Shown: positions 1-9,009, counted from the first letter of the stretch. The stretch is 45,029 nt of DNA from Pseudomonas sp. AKS31 (GCF_023634765.1 NZ_JAMLFX010000002.1:292235-337263), one strand, 5' to 3'. The notes: generated by a model not told the origin, from the sequence alone. Numbers and translations: made by a program.

Positions 1-707
1 GCTTTGATCCGTGGGTCAGTGACCAGCGCAATGCCCACGTCGCGGCCGGAACCGTACAGCAACGAGAACACACCTTCCGGCAAATCACAGGCTTTTACCG
101 CCCGAGCGACCGCGCGGCCGACCAGTTCGCTGGTGCCGGGATGCGCACCGTGCGCCTTGACGATCACCGGGCAACCGGCGGCCAGCGCCGATGCGGTGTC
201 ACCGCCGGCCACCGAGAACGCCAGCGGGAAGTTGCTTGCGCCAAACACCGCGACCGGCCCCAGCGCAATCTGCCGCTGACGCAAATCAGCACGCGGCAGC
301 GGTTGACGTTGCGGCTGCGCGCTATCGACACGCACATCCAGCCATTCGCCGGCGCGCACGGTGCGGGCGAACATTCTCAATTGTTGGCAAGTACGCCCGC
401 GTTCTCCTAGCAGGCGTGCGCGTGGCAGGCCGGTTTCCGCGTGGGCCCGGTCAATCAGCGCATCGCCGAGGCCTTCAATTTCTTCGGCGATACCTTCCAG
501 AAATTCGGCGCGGACATTCAGGGTTGTCTCGCGATACCCATCCAACGCAGCCCAGGCCAGCGCGCAGGCCTGTTCGACATGCTCGGCCGACCCACCGGCG
601 TACGCCGGTTCCAGCGTTTCATTCGTGGCCGGATTGATCCCGCGAATGGCGCTGCGATTGCCGGCAATCGTGTGCTGTCCGATCAGCATGTGGCCCGTCA
701 AAGTCAT
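1..707 (-). CDS. 2,5-dioxovalerate (alpha-ketoglutarate semialdehyde) dehydrogenase, N-terminal part
   Basis: This is an aldehyde dehydrogenase reading leftward and cut by the window edge, with about 235 residues visible. The start is the ATG at 707 (MTLTGHML). Family features seen are the early NPATNE segment, the cofactor-binding stretch [16 protein letters not shown] with [17 protein letters not shown] after it, and [17 protein letters not shown]. These match the ketoglutarate semialdehyde dehydrogenase subfamily, which oxidises 2,5-dioxopentanoate to 2-oxoglutarate with NAD(P)+. The catalytic Cys and Glu lie beyond the window. Downstream position after the epimerase and the DapA-like deaminase makes it the last step of hydroxyproline degradation. 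Other KGSA-forming routes (glucarate, arabinose) use the same enzyme, so the substrate is firm but the pathway rests on context. Confidence 0.88.
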   Translation of the reverse strand, partial: MTLTGHMLIGQHTIAGNRSAIRGINPATNETLEPAYAGGSAEHVEQACALAWAALDGYRETTLNVRAEFLEGIAEEIEGLGDALIDRAHAETGLPRARLLGERGRTCQQLRMFARTVRAGEWLDVRVDSAQPQRQPLPRADLRQRQIALGPVAVFGASNFPLAFSVAGGDTASALAAGCPVIVKAHGAHPGTSELVGRAVARAVKACDLPEGVFSLLYGSGRDVGIALVTDPRIK

Positions 708-781
708 GGTGTCTTCCTGATAAAAAAGAGGGAGGCCTGCCGCGAATCACAAAGGTTTCGCGGCAGGTGAGGGGGACGTGA

Positions 782-1729
<948 letters not shown>

Positions 1730-1784
1730 TGTTTTAACTCCTTGGCACATCGTTCAAATTGAGGTGAAAAGTCAGCGTGGCGGT

Positions 1785-2711
1785 TCAGATGCCCCACGCG
1801 AACGGGTCTGCTTCGTCGATCAGCAACGTGCTGTCGGCGGTCATCCAGGCGCGGCCGGTGATGTACGGGCGGATGCGTTCGCCTTGCCATTCAAAGCGGC
1901 CTTCGAACTGGCTGCCGGTGATGCTTGCCTGCACCCAGGTCGCGCGGGGTTGCAGCTTGTCGTCGGCGGCCAGACAGGCCAGTTTGGCGCTGGTGCCGGT
2001 GCCGCACGGGGAGCGGTCGTAGGCTTTGCCGGGGCACATGACGAAGTTGCGGCTGTCGGCCTGATCGTCATCGGCGAACAGTTCGATGTGATCGATCACC
2101 GCGCCGTCCTCGCCGAAAATGCACTGGTCTTCAAGGGCTTTGAGCATCGCCCAGGTGTACGCCGTGAGGTGTTCGACGTTGTCCATCGTCAGCGTCTGGC
2201 CGTGCTCGGACACGAGGAAGAACCAGTTGCCGCCGTAGGCGATGTCGCCGAATACGCGGCCGAATCCCGGTACATCCACCGGCACCTGTTTGCGGTGGCG
2301 ATAAGCAAGGACGTTGCCCAGGGTGACGGTTCCGTCGTCATGCAGCGTGGCACTGACCGGGCCGACCGGGGTGTCGATCTTGTGCACGCCCGGTTCGATT
2401 TTGCCCAGGTACTGCAGCGAGTTGATCAGGCCGATGGTGCCGTGGCCGCACATGCCCAGATAACCGGCGTTGTTGAAGAAAATCACCCCGCAAGTGGCGT
2501 CCGCCGAGACCGGCTCGCAATACAGGGCGCCGACCAGCACATCGTTGCCGCGGGGTTCCAGCAGGCACGCGCGGCGCCATTGATCATGTTGGGTGCGCAG
2601 CGCATCGCGTTTCTCGACCATGCTGTTGCCAGGCAGCTCGGGGAAGCCGTTCATCACCAGGCGCGTCGGTTCACCGCCGGTGTGGGAATCAATCACGTGT
2701 ACTCGTTTCAT
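1785..2711 (-). CDS. 4-hydroxyproline 2-epimerase (proline racemase family)
   Basis: This 308-residue enzyme interconverts trans-4-hydroxy-L-proline and cis-4-hydroxy-D-proline without a cofactor. Both acid/base cysteines are present: Cys88 in MCGHGT and Cys236 in DRSPCGTGT. Retention of the pair separates an epimerase from the Cys/Thr trans-3-hydroxyproline dehydratases of the same family. The ATG at 2711 ([15 protein letters not shown]) has AGGA seven bases upstream, whereas the in-frame ATG at 2717 sits almost on that site. It is 55 bp upstream of the deaminase and 22 bp downstream of the permease, so the genes probably form one operon. Confidence 0.93.
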   Translation of the reverse strand: MKRVHVIDSHTGGEPTRLVMNGFPELPGNSMVEKRDALRTQHDQWRRACLLEPRGNDVLVGALYCEPVSADATCGVIFFNNAGYLGMCGHGTIGLINSLQYLGKIEPGVHKIDTPVGPVSATLHDDGTVTLGNVLAYRHRKQVPVDVPGFGRVFGDIAYGGNWFFLVSEHGQTLTMDNVEHLTAYTWAMLKALEDQCIFGEDGAVIDHIELFADDDQADSRNFVMCPGKAYDRSPCGTGTSAKLACLAADDKLQPRATWVQASITGSQFEGRFEWQGERIRPYITGRAWMTADSTLLIDEADPFAWGI

Positions 2712-2733
2712 GAACATGTCCTGTTGGATGATT

Positions 2734-4359
2734 TCAGTAGGCGCCGGCAGGGCGCGCAGACACGGTCGAAGCAGGGGCGGCAATCTCGCTTTCTTCGTCG
2801 TCCTCTTCCAGACGCAGCAGATGCGCCGGTACACCAGTCGCCGCGCCCCAGTAATAGATGCCGGTGGCGCATGCGGCGACGACAATCGTGTCGAACGGAT
2901 GAGCGAGGATGCCCAGGCCACCAAAGGTGCCGAGTTTCGACAGCACGATGGTCACTGCGTAGAAGGCGATCAGCCACGCCGATGAGCGCACTTGGCGCGC
3001 CAGATTCAGGTGAGCGGTCGGCACAAAACGACCGCAGAGCAGGTACACCACGAACATCAGGATTTGCAGGCCGAGCAGCCACGACACGGTGTTCCAGCCC
3101 GACCAGTAGACGATCAGCGCTGCGATGATGAACGACACTGGCCCGAGCAGGCCCATGCACTTGACCCGGAACGGCCGCGGCATGTCTGGCGCATTGCGGC
3201 GCAGCGCAGCCACCGACACCGGCGCCACGGCGTAGCTCAACACCAGCGCAGCGGAGACCACGTTGATCAGCGCTTCCCACGACGGGAACGGCAAGGTCCA
3301 GAACACCGACAGGGCGAAGGTCAGCCACAGCGCCGGGCGCGGGATGCCGGATTTTTCGTCGATGTGGGTGAAGACCTTGAAGAAGGTCCCGGTCTGCGCC
3401 CAGCCATAGATCACCCGCGGGGTCGCGTTCATGTAGATGTTGCCGCAGCCGCTTGGCGAGATCACCGCATCGGCGACCACCAGATACGCCAGCCAGCCCA
3501 CGCCCAGCGCCAAGGCGATGTCGCGATAGGGCAGAGCAAATTCCTTGCTGATTCCGGCCCAGCCGTTGGCGAGCATTTCCGTCGGGATGCTGCCGAGAAA
3601 GGCCATTTGCAGCAGCACGTAAATCAATGTCGACAGCAGCACCGAAAGGATCAGCGCGATGGGAATGGTGCGCTGTGGATTCTTCACTTCACTGGCCACC
3701 GAGATGATCGGCGTCAGCCCCAGATAGGCAAAGATGATCCCGCCCGCCGACACGGCCATCTCCACGCCGGACAAGCCGAACGGGGCGAAGCCTTGCACCT
3801 GGAAATTCGCCGGTTTGAAGAAGGTGAACAGCACGCCGATCACCAGCAACGGCACGATGAACTTGAACACGCTGACCAGATTGTTGGCCTTGGCGAAGGT
3901 CTTCACGCTGCGGTAGTTGAGCAGGAAGAACACACAGAGCAGGCCGAACTGCACCATCCAACCGAGAATCGTCGGATCACCGGTGCCAGCCTTGGTCAGG
4001 CCGGGAAACCATGCCGCTGCGTATTGGCGCGAGGCAACCACTTCGATTGCCACCAGACTGGAAAACGCAATCAAGGTGATAAAGCCCATCAGATAGCCGA
4101 GCAGCGGCCCGTGGGAGTAAACCGGATAACGCACGACGCCGCCGGCGCGCGGTAATGCAGCGCCCAGTTCGCAGTAAACGATGCCCAGCAACAATACGGC
4201 GAAGCCGCCCAGCAGCCAGGAAAAAATCCCCGCCGGACCGGCGATGGCGGACACGTGACTGGCCGCGAACAACCAGCCGGAACCGAAGATCGCCCCCAGC
4301 CCGATAAATGTGAGGTCGATCAGTGAAAGCTGTTTTTTGAACTTGCCTTGGCCTGACAT
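2734..4359 (-). CDS. APC-family amino acid permease, probably hydroxyproline uptake
   Basis: The 541-residue protein is an integral membrane transporter of the amino acid-polyamine-organocation superfamily. The first membrane segment carries the family motif [16 protein letters not shown], with the unwound glycine-rich stretch. About twelve further hydrophobic segments follow, and the tail ([16 protein letters not shown]) is acidic and cytoplasmic-looking. It is the first gene of the leftward hydroxyproline operon, ahead of the epimerase, so hydroxyproline or proline is the likely substrate; this is inferred from position only. The divergent AraC-type regulator starts 232 bp away. Confidence 0.85.
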   Translation of the reverse strand: MSGQGKFKKQLSLIDLTFIGLGAIFGSGWLFAASHVSAIAGPAGIFSWLLGGFAVLLLGIVYCELGAALPRAGGVVRYPVYSHGPLLGYLMGFITLIAFSSLVAIEVVASRQYAAAWFPGLTKAGTGDPTILGWMVQFGLLCVFFLLNYRSVKTFAKANNLVSVFKFIVPLLVIGVLFTFFKPANFQVQGFAPFGLSGVEMAVSAGGIIFAYLGLTPIISVASEVKNPQRTIPIALILSVLLSTLIYVLLQMAFLGSIPTEMLANGWAGISKEFALPYRDIALALGVGWLAYLVVADAVISPSGCGNIYMNATPRVIYGWAQTGTFFKVFTHIDEKSGIPRPALWLTFALSVFWTLPFPSWEALINVVSAALVLSYAVAPVSVAALRRNAPDMPRPFRVKCMGLLGPVSFIIAALIVYWSGWNTVSWLLGLQILMFVVYLLCGRFVPTAHLNLARQVRSSAWLIAFYAVTIVLSKLGTFGGLGILAHPFDTIVVAACATGIYYWGAATGVPAHLLRLEEDDEESEIAAPASTVSARPAGAY

Positions 4360-4591
4360 GGCATCGCCTTCTTGTGAGTTATTGGATAGGCAGTTGTGTC
4401 ACTGGGACGGCCAGACTTTGAACGCATCGCCCTCGCGGCGATTGATGCTTTTTGCCGGGTTCGATGACGAAATCGGCACAATGGCGCCGATGAAACAGGG
4501 CCCTCGACACGTCGTGACCGATGCTGCAATCTGCAGGGCGAACGGCGCATGGCGGGCACTTGGTCTGTCCACGTCACGAGGGGAATCTTCG

Positions 4592-5362
4592 ATGCAGCAG
4601 GCGTTTTCGATCCTGGCTCAAGGCATGACTGGCCAGCGTCCGCAGACACTGGAGGAGCTGTTGGCCGGCGCGGCGCTGTTGTTGCCGATGCTCGATGTGA
4701 TTCCCAACGCGGCGATTTTCATCAAGGATGTGCAGGCCCGTTACGTGCTCGCGAATCGCACGCTGGTGCAGCGCTGTGGCTTGAAGGATTTACGCCCGTT
4801 GCTCGGCAAAACCAGTGCGCAGGTGTTTCCGGCGCAACTCGGGCCGGGCTACACCGAGCAGGATCGCAAGGTACTGGAGGAGGGCCTTGTGCTGGAGGAT
4901 CAGCTCGAACTGCATCTGTATGGCAGTCGCGAACCGGGTTGGTGCCTGACGCACAAGCAGCCGCTGTACAACCGTGACGGGGTGATCATTGGCCTGGCGG
5001 GAATCTCGGTTGACTTGCAATCGGCCAGCGAAACCCACCCGGCATTCGAGCGGCTGGCGGCTGTCGATGAGCATATTCGCGCGAATTTCAATCGCCGCGT
5101 CACCCTCGGTGAATTGACCCGCATCGCCGGTATTTCCGTGGCGCAACTGGAGCGTTACTGCAAACGGGTATTCCACCTGACACCACGGCAGATGATCCAG
5201 AAAGTGCGCCTTGAACACGCGCATCGATTGCTGCACACCGACTTGCCGATAACCGACGTGGCGCTGCAATGCGGCTACACCGATCACAGCGCCTTCACTC
5301 GCCAGTTCAAGGCCTCGACCGGGTTTACGCCGCGAGAGTATCGGCAGGCGACGTCAGCCTGA
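4592..5362 (+). CDS. PAS-domain AraC-family transcriptional regulator
   Basis: The 256-residue protein has a PAS-like sensor at about residues 35-143 (PNAAIFIKDVQARYVLANRT) and a C-terminal AraC double helix-turn-helix at about 155-253, ending in the family signature VALQCGYTDHSAFTRQFKASTG. The ATG at 4592 is preceded by GAGGGG and places the PAS domain close to the N-terminus; a much longer in-frame extension upstream has no recognisable domain. It is divergent from the hydroxyproline permease and is probably that operon's activator. A PAS domain instead of the usual cupin ligand pocket is less common in AraC proteins. The signal it senses is unknown. Confidence 0.85.
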   Translation: MQQAFSILAQGMTGQRPQTLEELLAGAALLLPMLDVIPNAAIFIKDVQARYVLANRTLVQRCGLKDLRPLLGKTSAQVFPAQLGPGYTEQDRKVLEEGLVLEDQLELHLYGSREPGWCLTHKQPLYNRDGVIIGLAGISVDLQSASETHPAFERLAAVDEHIRANFNRRVTLGELTRIAGISVAQLERYCKRVFHLTPRQMIQKVRLEHAHRLLHTDLPITDVALQCGYTDHSAFTRQFKASTGFTPREYRQATSA

Positions 5363-5383
5363 TGAAGTGGTATCGAGGCGCAA

Positions 5384-5468
5384 TGTAGGAGCTGCCGAAG
5401 GCTGCGATCTTTTGATCCTGTTTTTTGCAATCAACATCAAAAGATCGCAGCCTTCGGCAGCTCCTACA
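5384..5468. repeat. REPIN: paired inverted REP sequences
   Basis: A near-perfect inverted repeat of about 33 bp per arm (TGTAGGAGCTGCCGAAGGCT and onward, mirrored before 5468) surrounds a T-rich centre of about 16 bp. This is the classic fluorescens-group REP doublet (REPIN). It lies between two convergent genes and ends 1 bp before the lysE-family stop, so its transcript would form a long hairpin that could act as a bidirectional terminator or 3-prime-end stabiliser. No RAYT transposase is in the window. Confidence 0.9.
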
Positions 5469-5469
5469 G

Positions 5470-6066
5470 TTAAACCAGGACGGTCAGCCATGCCGAGAGC
5501 AGCAGCAACAATGCCAGTGCTGTGTTCATCCGCTTGAACGCTTTCGGCGATCCCATCAACCGCGCACTGCCCACACCCAGCAATGCCCAGAACGTCATGC
5601 ACGGCAATGACACCAGCAAAAACGCCAGCGACAGCACCAGCAGTCGCAAGGTCTTGTCACCACCGTCGACGAACACGCTGACCACCGCCACGGCCATCAT
5701 CCACACCTTGGGGTTGACCAGTTGCAACATGGCGGCGCCCAGCACGCCGAAGCCTTCGTCTTGTACATTTGTGGGGGCCAGCGATGGCGGCGTGCTTCGA
5801 AAGATCTGCCACGCCAGCCAACTCAGCCAGAGTACACCGCCCCAGGCCATCGCTTGCTGCACACGCGGGTAGCGCAGCAAGGTTTCGCCGGCACCGAGGC
5901 CGACCACCAGCACAATCAGTGCCGCCGCCGCGCAGGCGCCAAAAATGATCGGCAGCGTGGCGCGCAAGCCTTGGCGCGAACTGTGGCTCAACACCAGAAT
6001 ATTGGTCGGCCCCGGTGTGATCGAAGCAACGAAAGCAAACAACAGAAAGGGCAGTAATGACGCCAT
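5470..6066 (-). CDS. LysE/RhtB-family amino acid exporter
   Basis: This 198-residue membrane protein has about six hydrophobic segments and the family signature SITPGPTNILVLSHSSRQGLR near the N-terminus, marking LysE/RhtB-type amino acid or metabolite exporters. The ATG at 6066 (MASLLPFLLFAFVAS) gives the usual family start; a 13-residue longer in-frame alternative adds a non-family N-terminus. It lies 55 bp downstream of an AraC regulator on the same strand, a frequent pairing for inducible exporters. The substrate cannot be read from sequence. Confidence 0.88.
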   Translation of the reverse strand: MASLLPFLLFAFVASITPGPTNILVLSHSSRQGLRATLPIIFGACAAAALIVLVVGLGAGETLLRYPRVQQAMAWGGVLWLSWLAWQIFRSTPPSLAPTNVQDEGFGVLGAAMLQLVNPKVWMMAVAVVSVFVDGGDKTLRLLVLSLAFLLVSLPCMTFWALLGVGSARLMGSPKAFKRMNTALALLLLLSAWLTVLV

Positions 6067-6121
6067 GATCGGGATTCCCTGAATAGCAACACAGGTATCC
6101 ATCATCGCCAGACGGCGTGCG

Positions 6122-6997
6122 TCAGTCTGGAAGGTTTGAGCAGCGTTTGCGGTAATCCGCTGGCGTCAGTTGATAGGCGCGCCGGAACCAGCGACCCAGG
6201 TGACTCTGATCGGCAAAACCGAGCACGCTGGCAACTTGTGCCGGCGTTTCACCGCGCGCCAGCAACTGCCGCGCCTTGGCCAGGCGCAACTGGATCAGGT
6301 ACGCGTGCGGCGCAAGTCCGAAGGCAGACTTGAACGCCCGACTGAGACGGAAACGGTCGACGCCGCAGGCCCGCGCCAGGTCATCGAGACCGATATCTTC
6401 ATAGGTGTGCGCGTGCAGATAATCCCGCGCCAGTTGCGCCACCAATGGCAGGCGCGGGTCGAAAGCCTGGCGCTTGCGCCAGTCGAGATGGCACGTTAGC
6501 GAACCCAGCAGAGCGTCGATGGTGGTCTGGCGGACGATGCGTAAATCACCGTCATGCAGCGCATGGAAGGCCTGATTGATCGCAGTAGCCAAACGCGGAT
6601 CCTGACTCAGCGTGTCGGCAAAACCGGGCTGGCTGTCGGACGGTGCGTCTTCGAACAGCGCGTGCATTTCACGCTCAAGCCAATGCGGATCGAGGTAGAG
6701 CATCGAATAGGTAAAACCCTCCTCGGTCGGGGCTTGCCCATCGTGGATTTCCCCCGGCTCCAGCAGGAACACGTTGCCCGGCGTACTGCGATGGCGCATG
6801 CGGCGGCAATTGAACTGCTGCACACCTTGCTCGGTGACGCCGACGAGAAAACTGTCATGCCAGTGCGGATCGTAGGCATGGCCCTCGAAGTGAGCGCGAA
6901 TCGACTCAATCCCGGTGTCAACATCCTGGGACAGCTCGATCCAGTTGCGTTTATCCACGAAGGCTCCAGAGTTCGCCATTGAAAGGTGCGGCCCCAT
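6122..6997 (-). CDS. AraC-family regulator with N-terminal cupin domain
   Basis: The 291-residue regulator has an AraC-type ligand-binding cupin (HWHDSFLVGVTEQGVQQF, then GNVFLLEPGEIHDGQ) over roughly residues 30-110 and a C-terminal double helix-turn-helix ending in VASVLGFADQSHLGRWFRRAYQLTPADYR. It precedes the LysE-family exporter on the same strand and probably controls it. The ATG at 6997 and an internal ATG at 6979 are both possible; neither has a clear ribosome site, which may mean weak translation or a leaderless start. Confidence 0.87.
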   Translation of the reverse strand: MGPHLSMANSGAFVDKRNWIELSQDVDTGIESIRAHFEGHAYDPHWHDSFLVGVTEQGVQQFNCRRMRHRSTPGNVFLLEPGEIHDGQAPTEEGFTYSMLYLDPHWLEREMHALFEDAPSDSQPGFADTLSQDPRLATAINQAFHALHDGDLRIVRQTTIDALLGSLTCHLDWRKRQAFDPRLPLVAQLARDYLHAHTYEDIGLDDLARACGVDRFRLSRAFKSAFGLAPHAYLIQLRLAKARQLLARGETPAQVASVLGFADQSHLGRWFRRAYQLTPADYRKRCSNLPD

Positions 6998-7094
6998 AAA
7001 ATACCGCGCAATAGTGAAGGGCGTTTAGAAGATTTGTGCAGGTGAGGGGGCTAGACTCTGTAGGTCACGGCCCCTTGGCAACAGGTGAAATGCG

Positions 7095-7370
7095 ATGATT
7101 AACCAATGCTCGCGTGGGGTTTTGCTCACCGTGATCGGCTTGAGCCTGGCGCTGACCGTAGGCTGCTCCAGCCGAAAACACTATCCACCGTCGGGTGTTG
7201 GCGATGCCTGCTACGCGAAAGCCTTGCCGTCGGTCGGCGAGGGCGGTCTGGCTTGGGGCTCCAGTTTGAACATGGCCCGGCAGAAGTCGATGAACAACTG
7301 TATTCGCTATGCCGGTCGCTCCGGGGGTACGCCGGATACCTGTCAGGTGGTGTTGGCGAAGTGCCGATAG
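7095..7370 (+). CDS. Small lipoprotein of unknown function
   Basis: The 91-residue protein has a positive N-terminus, a hydrophobic stretch VLLTVIGLSLALTVGC and a cysteine after glycine that fits a slightly atypical lipobox (TVGC). The mature part (SSRKHYPPSGVGDACYAKALP and on) has several cysteines, including a C-terminal pair near DTCQVVLAKC that could form a disulfide. The start is supported by AGGTGA eight bases upstream. I recognise it only as a Pseudomonas-type envelope lipoprotein. Confidence 0.7.
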   Translation: MINQCSRGVLLTVIGLSLALTVGCSSRKHYPPSGVGDACYAKALPSVGEGGLAWGSSLNMARQKSMNNCIRYAGRSGGTPDTCQVVLAKCR

Positions 7371-7378
7371 TTTATTTG

Positions 7379-7421
7379 TTGACATGGTTGCTTTTGGCAA
7401 ATATATAGTTGCTTTAAGCAA
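7379..7421 (+). promoter_or_regulatory. Sigma-70 promoter with two operator-like palindromes
   Basis: TTGACA (7379-7384) and TATATA (7402-7407) are separated by 17 bp, a near-consensus housekeeping promoter for the MarR-GNAT gene starting at 7439. The palindrome TTGCTTTTGGCAA (7388-7400) lies in the spacer. The perfect palindrome TTGCTTTAAGCAA (7409-7421) lies just after the -10 element. Their centres are 21 bp apart, two helical turns, so two dimers would bind the same face. Repression by the downstream MarR-domain protein is inferred. Confidence 0.72.
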
Positions 7422-7438
7422 TTATCTGAGTGTTTGCC

Positions 7439-8362
7439 ATGTCCAGCAGCCATCTCCTCGAGCAAGCCGACGTCGTGCGTGGTTTCAACCGCTTTTACAC
7501 CCATCAGATCGGCGTTTTGCAGGAGCATCTGCTGCAAAGCGACTACTCGCTGACTGAACTGCGGATCCTCTATGAGCTGGCCTCGCGTGGCGACCTGACC
7601 AGCGCAGATCTGCGCCAGATGCTTGGCCTGGACGCCGGCTACATGAGCCGGATCATCAGCGGTTTCGAGAAGCGCGGACTGATCCAGAAAATCCCGTCGC
7701 CTACCGACGCCCGCGCTGCGCAATTACACCTTACCGACCTGGGCCGCGACATCCTGATCCCGCTGGAAAAGGCCTCCCGTGAACAGATCGTTGCCATGCT
7801 CGAACGATTGCCGGAGCCGCAGCAGAAGCAGCTGATCGGCGCCATGACGCTGATCCAGACCTTGTTGGAAGGCAGTAAGGACTCGACTTACGTGTTACGC
7901 GATCCGCAGCCCGGCGACATGGGTACGGTGATGCAGCAACAAGCCGCACTGTATAGCCGTGAATACGGCTGGAACTCGGAGTTCGAAACACTGGTGGCCG
8001 AGGTGGTCGCCAAGTACCTGCGTGATTACGACCCGACGAGCGAGCGCTGCTGGATTGCGGAAAAGGACGGCAAGGTCATCGGTTCCGTGTTCATCGTCCG
8101 CCAGGACGCCACCACTGCCAAACTGCGCATGCTGTACGTCGATGCCAGCGCACGGGGCCTGGGCATTGGCAGTCGTCTGGTCGAGGAGTGCCTGCGCTTT
8201 GCCCGGCAGATTGGCTACAAGCACATGACCTTGTGGACCACCAGCAACCTGACGGCTGCAGGCAAGATTTATCAGAAGGCCGGGTTTGAGTTGGTGGAGG
8301 AGGAAGCGATTCACAGCTTTGGCAAGGATCTGCTGAGTCAGACGTGGGCGCGGGCGTTGTGA
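7439..8362 (+). CDS. MarR-GNAT fusion: regulator plus N-acetyltransferase
   Basis: The 307-residue protein has an N-terminal MarR winged helix (about residues 1-145; LTSADLRQMLGLDAGYMSRI is the recognition region, and the wing carries SPTDARAAQLHLT). A C-terminal GNAT domain (about 155-305) has the acetyl-CoA loop ARGLGIGSRLVEE. Such fusions can couple promoter control to acetylation of a small molecule or protein; the substrate is unknown. I prefer the ATG at 7439 because the in-frame GTG three codons earlier is not better placed. The upstream promoter contains two palindromes suited to autoregulation. Confidence 0.88.
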   Translation: MSSSHLLEQADVVRGFNRFYTHQIGVLQEHLLQSDYSLTELRILYELASRGDLTSADLRQMLGLDAGYMSRIISGFEKRGLIQKIPSPTDARAAQLHLTDLGRDILIPLEKASREQIVAMLERLPEPQQKQLIGAMTLIQTLLEGSKDSTYVLRDPQPGDMGTVMQQQAALYSREYGWNSEFETLVAEVVAKYLRDYDPTSERCWIAEKDGKVIGSVFIVRQDATTAKLRMLYVDASARGLGIGSRLVEECLRFARQIGYKHMTLWTTSNLTAAGKIYQKAGFELVEEEAIHSFGKDLLSQTWARAL

Positions 8363-8403
8363 TGTGTTTTTCATCGGTGGGCGCAGTGAAAAGGCAGACG
8401 AAA

Positions 8404-8434
8404 AAAAACCGCCTTTGCGGGGCGGTTCTTTTGT
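8404..8434. terminator. Bidirectional intrinsic terminator
   Basis: ACCGCC (stem) TTTGCGG (loop region) GGCGGT is flanked by an A8 run on the left and TTCTTTT on the right. On the plus strand it ends the MarR-GNAT transcript. On the minus strand it is stronger, with eight Us, which implies a leftward transcript coming from the 8440-8530 region. Confidence 0.82.
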
Positions 8435-8462
8435 AAACCCTGGTTTGCGACCGAGGTTTGTT

Positions 8463-8482
8463 GCTTCACTAGCTGCTATGAC
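8463..8482 (+). repeat. Copy 1 of a 20-bp direct repeat (19/20 identity)
   Basis: GCTTCACTAGCTGCTATGAC here matches GCCTCACTAGCTGCTATGAC at 8763-8782 at 19 of 20 positions, with 17 contiguous identical bases, exactly 300 bp apart. Each copy contains TGCTATGAC, which also resembles an extended -10 promoter element. The sequence between and around the copies shows no other clear similarity. Confidence 0.8.
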
Positions 8483-8762
8483 CGCGCCCATGGTATGAAT
8501 TTTTACGACCCGTCGCAACACTAATATTTTGTTTCAGGCACCTGTTTCCGATATCCGATTTAGAAAGAAAAGGCTGACAGAAATAACGTTTTACAAAGCC
8601 GCTGAATGACTTCGTCAGGTATCGGCTGATTGAAGGTTATGATGCCGACGCTCACATGTCTGTGCAGCGATGGGGTTTGGCTGGCAACTCAACGGTTTCA
8701 TTCCCTCTGACACGGTTTTGCACCCGTGCCGGGATGATACTTCGGAGGGCTTTCAACCGGCC

Positions 8763-8782
8763 GCCTCACTAGCTGCTATGAC
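8763..8782 (+). repeat. Copy 2 of the 20-bp direct repeat
   Basis: This copy ends directly before the ATG at 8783 and lies about 75 bp upstream of the 32-codon gene at 8856. If the first copy is transcribed on the opposite strand, that RNA is complementary to this site. Nearby, CACGG and CCGTG (about 8711-8730) can form a hairpin in the same leader. Confidence 0.8.
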
Positions 8783-8902
8783 ATGCCAGCTGAAGGCAAG
8801 CATGATCCGGTAAGTTTGCTGGAGGTTTGGCCCCCAGCCCTGGAGGCCAAAACGTATGAAGCTTTTGCTGCGTACGCTGAGCCTTGTATGGAGATTGTTT
8901 AA
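8783..8902 (+). CDS. Possible leader ORF overlapping the small-peptide gene
   Basis: This frame encodes a 39-residue peptide beginning MPAEGKHDPVSLLEVWPPAL and ending CMEIV, with ordinary protein-like composition. It has no evident Shine-Dalgarno sequence. The frame stays open upstream through the 20-bp repeat (YFGGLSTGRLTSCYD) to a TGA at 8735. In the next frame just before that stop comes GNSTVSFPLTRFCTRAG, so a longer ancestral ORF may have suffered a one-base shift near 8734. It overlaps the 8856 gene by 47 bp in a different frame, so it is either a decayed gene or a translation-coupling leader. Confidence 0.35.
   Translation: MPAEGKHDPVSLLEVWPPALEAKTYEAFAAYAEPCMEIV
8826..8851 (+). promoter_or_regulatory. 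Hairpin over the ribosome-binding site of the small-peptide gene
   Basis: TTTGGCC (8826-8832) is complementary to GGCCAAA (8845-8851). The 3-prime arm and the loop contain the Shine-Dalgarno sequence GGAGG (8842-8846) of the ATG at 8856. A second GGAGG at 8821-8825 allows an alternative CTGG/CCAG pairing. The layout suggests translational gating, for example by coupling, antisense pairing or temperature. Confidence 0.5.
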
Positions 8903-8954
8903 AGCATTGCGCTTTTACGAGTTCCTGCGAGACCATTTTGACGACCTGAAGTAA
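8856..8954 (+). CDS. 32-residue amphipathic small protein
   Basis: The predicted peptide starts MKLLLRTLSLVWRLFKALRF and ends HFDDLK. It would form a cationic amphipathic helix with many Leu, Phe and Trp residues, then an acidic tail. GGAGG lies nine bases before the ATG and a strong intrinsic terminator follows 18 bp after the stop, so this looks like a real monocistronic small gene. Size, composition and RNA context resemble membrane-active type I toxins such as TisB, but I do not recognise the sequence, and a benign membrane-associated microprotein is equally possible. Confidence 0.55.
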   Translation: MKLLLRTLSLVWRLFKALRFYEFLRDHFDDLK

Positions 8955-8972
8955 CGGCCGTTGAGGTGGGAT

Positions 8973-9009
8973 AAGCCCGTTTCAGTTTCGACTGGAACGG
9001 GCTTTTTTT
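8973..9009 (+). terminator. Intrinsic terminator of the small-peptide gene
   Basis: A 13-bp stem (AAGCCCGTTTCAG with CTGGAACGGGCTT, one mismatch) with a 6-base loop is followed by a T run to 9009. It lies immediately after the stop codon at 8954. Confidence 0.9.

Larger units (their letters stand above)
8400..8530 (-). ncRNA. Candidate antisense small RNA on the minus strand
   Basis: Read on the minus strand, this segment has a possible 7-bp stem (TTGCGAC at 8518-8512 with GTCGCAA at 8451-8445). The loop exposes the complement of the 17-mer at 8466-8482. A strong intrinsic terminator with an eight-U tract follows. The loop sequence would pair perfectly over 17 nt with the leader of the small-peptide mRNA at 8766-8782. 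The promoter is weak: AT-rich sequence near 8522-8530 offers only a poor -10 and no clear -35. Existence of the transcript is a prediction. Confidence 0.3.

Noticed and set aside
5384..5468. Inverted repeat considered as a CRISPR unit or mobile-element end
   Set aside because: Single palindromic doublet with no spacers and no transposase; matches REPIN structure.
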